NCBI GenBank assembly: GCA_947579605.1
Contig: OX388327.1
Span: forward strand, 9,783,122-9,847,121
Length of the DNA stretch: 64,000 bases
Source of the DNA: Athripsodes cinereus
Lineage: Eukaryota; Arthropoda; Insecta; Trichoptera; Leptoceridae
Direction: 5' to 3'
The translations under genes and the position numbers were made by a program. The notes beneath the pieces are model-generated. The model did not search any database. It was not told the origin of the DNA and worked only from the letters and a program-made list of their open reading frames with translations. Of the stretch, positions 60,216-64,000 are shown piece by piece. Each line of letters starts with the position of its first letter. Position 1 is the first letter of the stretch.

Positions 60216-61800
60216 ATTATACTCTTTGATATTCCGGTATATTTTGTGTCTTTTTTTTCATTCAGGTAATGTAATTTATTTGGCTGTACATTAATATGAT
60301 AAATATTTATAAAATGACATACCTGGTATAATGTTTTTATCGTTAATTGTAACATATGTATCTCTGTCAGATCTACTCTGCTCATGAACAATTCCAAGAG
60401 CGTGCATGAGCTCATGGATGGGTATTCCTTTTACAGAGGTACATTCTGGTGTCTGTAAGTTCAGCTGTTGAGCGCCTCCTACAAATAAACATTTAAAGGT
60501 TTTTCGATAAATAATGATGACATATTTAATATTTTATAATATATGTGTATAATCAATACATAAATATATATTACCGATACGACCAACACTGGACCAGCAT
60601 CCTGAATTTTCACTTGTGATATTTAGATAATCAGTCTGAGTAGTTCTAGGAAGGAATCTGATGCAAGTATATATATGGAAATCAACGATAGCGGATAATA
60701 CTACTAGCATATCAGTGAAAGCTGAAATTACAAAATTAGACAATTAAAAGCTGAAATTTCAAAATTAGATAATTAGAATTCTTCGAATACTGAGTTATAT
60801 CCAAGAAATGATATATATTATGCATGTAGAAATTTCAGGATTTTTTAAAATCAAAAATTACTTTTTCTTCCCCCCCCCCCCTCTCTCTCTCTTTCCAAGT
60901 CACTGAGCTGTTTTGAGCTACCGAGATGAAAAACATTTTCTCACGAGTAATAATCAGAGGTGGGGAAACACTGACGTGACACCAAGAGAAAATTATAAAA
61001 CGTACTCACAGAAAACAATAATGTTGTCTTCAAGACTTAATTAATTATCAGAAATGATTAAAAGACAAAATCAATTTAAAAAATATAAAGTATCTACTCA
61101 CTGAATGTAGTATTATCCAGAGCAATTGGTATTATTTTATTAGGCCATCTGGTACTTAGTGCAATCAGACCGCTTTTACTCAAGGCGCCGTCTTTAATTG
61201 GGTGCAGAATATCTCCTTCAAAGTACTCTCCTAATTTATCAGGATTGCCCATTTCAGGAGTCCAATTTGCGATCACTTCACCTGAAAATGAAATAGTATC
61301 AAATCAAAATTCAAAGAAAATTAAATGAACCTACAAGTCTTAAGTACTTAATTTTTCTGTAGATCCTATTCATTGCTGCTTCCGGGACCTCTGGTCACTC
61401 AAAACCAATATTTCCCCACGCGCTTGACATTTCACCATTGCCGTCTTCGCCTGGATTGGAATGCTTACGAAGACCAGTAAAATACAAGTGCAAATATGTC
61501 AAAAGAGTAGTCCTGTCATCACCATTAAGATATCTCTGTGTACAAGAGAATACATAGCTATTCGGTCTTTCATTATCGCTTTAGTTAATACATGAAATAA
61601 CTATTAAAGACACCATACTTGTACGTTTTGATGGTACTCCATAAATGCCAGGTCCAAGTGGTGATAGGTCGATAACATCATCATCTGCTACAATTACTGG
61701 CACAGTCAGGCTGCTGCAGAACAAGGCTGTGAATATCAGAGATATTAATAACTTTGCCATTTTTTAGTATGACTACGTAGATTTCCAGTAGAACATAGTC

Positions 61801-61840
61801 ACTGAATGTGCCACCTTTCAATTATTGTCAGTTTATATAC
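61801..61840 (-). promoter_or_regulatory. core promoter of the damaged astacin copy
   Basis: Minus strand GTATATAAAC (61840-61831) and ATTCAGTGAC (TCAGT initiator), as in the intact paralogue. Confidence 0.55.
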
Positions 61841-62009
61841 TTCCATAAGAAAAGTAAACTCGATACAATTTAAAACTTTTCAGCTTTACTCTGTAGTCAG
61901 TTATTTTATGACATTGATGTTAGATGTTTATTTACTGATTACATTACATATTCAAAATTTGCTTTTAATTATGTTATGTTATGCAACTATATTATGTTTA
62001 GATTAGATA

Positions 62010-63173
62010 GGTCATTGCACCAGTCTTTGTACACAATAAGAAATTTGTCACAATTTCGCTCCATATTTCCTATGTTTTTTTAGAAAATGGTTGCTTTTCC
62101 TTGAATTTAAGTAGCTGGTTATCTTATAAATACCTACCTTTATTTATCACATGTATCACTACACATTTTTAATATTTTTTTAATTAATTGAGTTGGTGAT
62201 ATCTAATGTTTGTCACAATTTCACCAGTTATTGACACATAAAACTCCAGTGTTTGACACATAGAAAAAATAATATTTCATAGTAGTAAAGTAAATAAATA
62301 AACTGAGACTGTTTAAAATGTTTATTAGTAATAAAAACAAACATATTTAAGTACTTTATAATATTATTGAAAAGTATATACCTACCTACACTAATTTTTT
62401 TTTTTTATTAGTGGACATTTTCGTCAAATCTAATTTGAAAGACAAAAGTCAAATATAAATTTATGAGCTTCTGGGTACTTCATATCTCTTGGATGCTTGC
62501 ATTGGAGACATGCCATCTCTTTATATTCTCTTTATCCAAAAGGAATTTGTGTTTTTTGTTTGGAGCCATCTGTCACAAACACAAATGAATTTATCTCTAT
62601 TTATCACAAAATGTATAATTTCATAACTTGAGTTTCAAATGCCTTCCTTCACTGATGATGTTAATAGAAAAAATAAATAAATAAAAATATTTGGTAGTAG
62701 TGGCAAACACTGGATTTCTTACAAACCCCAGTAATTGACACTTTGTCAAAGACTGGGGAAATAGTATAATGTACGACTCCAGTGATTGACACTGCTAATA
62801 AAGTACTTACTCAAAATTACTAAATTCAAGAAATATGGCAATCAACACATTATTCAAAGGAATAATGACTATGATGAATACTTATCAACCAAAAAAATAA
62901 TATCTTGAATAAGATATATATAGATTATAATACCCTTGTCCTTATCTTGATTCATAAGAAATAAGAAAAAACATACCTTGTGTTAGAATATTTTTTTTGC
63001 AGCAGCATGCGTAATAACAACCACCACTAATGACATCACAGGGGATACTAAAATGAACACGGATGACAAAAAGCATACTAGCACTAAAAATGTGTGCATG
63101 TATGATTATCTGGAGTCAGTTTAAGACAAAATGTCAAACACTGGTTCAGTGTCAAACACTGGTGCAATGACCC
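62010..63173. mobile_element. TIR element with CCAGT-TTGACA sub-terminal repeats
   Basis: Inverted ends GGTCATTGCACCAGTCTTTG and CAAACACTGGTGCAATGACC, flanked by TA (with one extra C on the right). About 1.16 kb with no ORF. Variants of CCAGTGTTTGACA / CAGTTATTGACAC recur at least eight times on both sides, as expected for transposase-binding sites of a non-autonomous DNA transposon. Family unassigned. Confidence 0.65.
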
Positions 63174-63179
63174 TACCCT

Positions 63180-63395
63180 TAGAATAATCCTTATTCTAAG
63201 ATCCACAGAAACTCATATAACATTTTTATGATGATAAACAATGATTTCTTCGGCGCCCTTTAATGAAGTATAGGCGCGGGAAGCTCTATTGGGAAAGCAA
63301 TGTCTTCAGTTTGCTCTTGAATATTAATGTCTTTGAATATGTCACGCATGTTTGCATTGACCATATTGATGTACATATTCATTCAAAATATCCAT
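63180..63395. repeat. dispersed repeat Y, copy 2
   Basis: Begins CTTAGAATAATCCTTATTCT, then GCCCTTTAATGAAGTATAGG and CGCGGGAAGCTCTATTGGG; matches 48475-48715. Confidence 0.65.
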
Positions 63396-63399
63396 CAAC

Positions 63400-64000
63400 G
63401 GCACCCGTGATCTCTAGTTTTGTTGTCACTTTCACCCGCTATGTATTGTGGGTAGGTGATATTTTGTTGCCGTCTCTGTTACACATTGCAGGATACTATA
63501 GGCATATACAAGACAGTAAGTCTCAAAAATGGTCGAACTCAGCACATATTTAGATATTAGAACTTATAGAAGCGGTGAGTGTAACATAAAAAACATACAA
63601 TTTATTTTTATTACATTTTATTTTATTTTCTTGTTCCTACAAACAAACAGTTATAACATAAATAACAATACACAGACAAATCAATTACAATTAGTAAACC
63701 AGCAAAGTTTGCAAATATTGTTCGGTATAGTATAATACAACATTAACATTTTGTGGTAAACACGAAAAAAAACAGACACTCCAAAAAAAAGCTTCAAAGC
63801 ACATGTAATCAATCATCTCTAATCAAGAAGGGAATAAAGGAATGGGACAGGAAATTGGAGCAGAAAGGAAAGCATCAAATGATTAAACCCCATGAGACCC
63901 TAAAGTCACCAGGGATCTTTTTATAGTGTCGTTGAAAAGCCCTAAGGATGTATCGAATATATCTATATGATTAAAAAATGAGTTGAAACACTTGAAACTG
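63400..64000. other. no gene recognised
   Basis: Short overlapping frames with no domain or splice support; AT-rich. Confidence 0.4.

Larger units (their letters stand above)
57484..61760 (-). pseudogene. astacin metalloprotease paralogue with destroyed exon 5
   Basis: Exons: 61760-61619, 61281-61102, 60721-60575, 60478-60323, then a damaged exon 5 from 57745, and exon 6 57567-57484. Exons 1-4 are open with the same lengths and phases as the 28-31 kb gene: signal peptide MAKLLISLIFTALFCSS, YFEGDILHP, GCWSSVGRIG and zinc site [12 protein letters not shown]. Exon 5 keeps its acceptor and first about eight codons (TIKNFNKFP), but the following about 110 bp, including the Met-turn, is replaced by unrelated sequence (PLIKPFGFKYG and a stop at 57680-57678). 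The downstream GTAATAACT donor and exon 6 (VIGQRDGFS..IRIMYHCK, stop) remain. The first donor has G to A before GT, so R-T-S replaces R-T-G. The product would stop near residue 230 without a Met-turn, so it is probably inactive. The promoter is conserved. Confidence 0.88.
57305..62009 (-). repeat. segmental duplication, copy 2 (astacin locus)
   Basis: Homologous to 28215-31740. Later LINE insertions are at 57340-57450, 58150-58440, 59070-59430 and 59838-60215. The right edge coincides with the TIR element at 62010. The hammerhead palindrome in copy 1 is absent here. Confidence 0.85.

Overview
The window is animal nuclear DNA, most likely from an insect and probably a moth or butterfly. It is AT-rich, its host genes are split by spliceosomal introns (GT..AG, some about 100 bp), and it is crowded with insect-type transposable elements: jockey/CR1-, RTE-, R4- and I-like LINEs, Helitrons, hAT, CACTA-like and mariner/pogo-like elements, and a tRNA-derived SINE. 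There are no bacterial operons, phage genes or CRISPR arrays.

The host genes are a cluster of astacin-family (M12A) secreted zinc metalloproteases. (1) 1098-1193, +: the last exon of a gene that begins outside the window. (2) 13115-20376, +: a complete gene of six or seven exons. (3) 28315-31503, -: a complete six-exon gene of 280 codons. (4) 57484-61760, -: a paralogue of (3) made by a segmental duplication (28215-31740 and 57305-62009). Its exon 5 has lost the Met-turn and gained a stop. Intact copies encode a signal peptide, the aspartate-switch GD motif of the propeptide, the HExxHxxGxxHE zinc site, the SVMHY Met-turn and the C-terminal cysteine.

The rest is mobile DNA. 0.5-12.6 kb: MITEs, LINE tails and a palindromic hammerhead-ribozyme element. 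14.9-18.8 kb: Helitrons and a CR1-like LINE inside intron 4 of gene (2). 20.4-26.6 kb: a TIR element, then a 3.26-kb CACTA-like element inside a SINE. 32.0-40.5 kb: a nested stack (an RTE LINE, interrupted by a CR1-like LINE, itself interrupted by a foldback MITE, an LTR retrotransposon with identical LTRs, and another LINE fragment). 41.37-46.53 kb: a 5.16-kb I-like LINE on the minus strand with a perfect 15-bp target duplication but a deletion in its reverse transcriptase. 50.5-56.1 kb: a large inverted repeat around a hAT element that carries another hammerhead palindrome. 62.0-63.2 kb: a TIR element with repeated sequence near both ends.

The most unusual signal is three independent palindromic elements (10.36-10.61, 29.88-30.17 and 53.79-54.02 kb), each with a hammerhead-ribozyme-like core in both arms. 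For the 29.9-kb copy, comparison with the duplicated astacin locus fixes the insertion ends exactly and shows a 10-bp target duplication.
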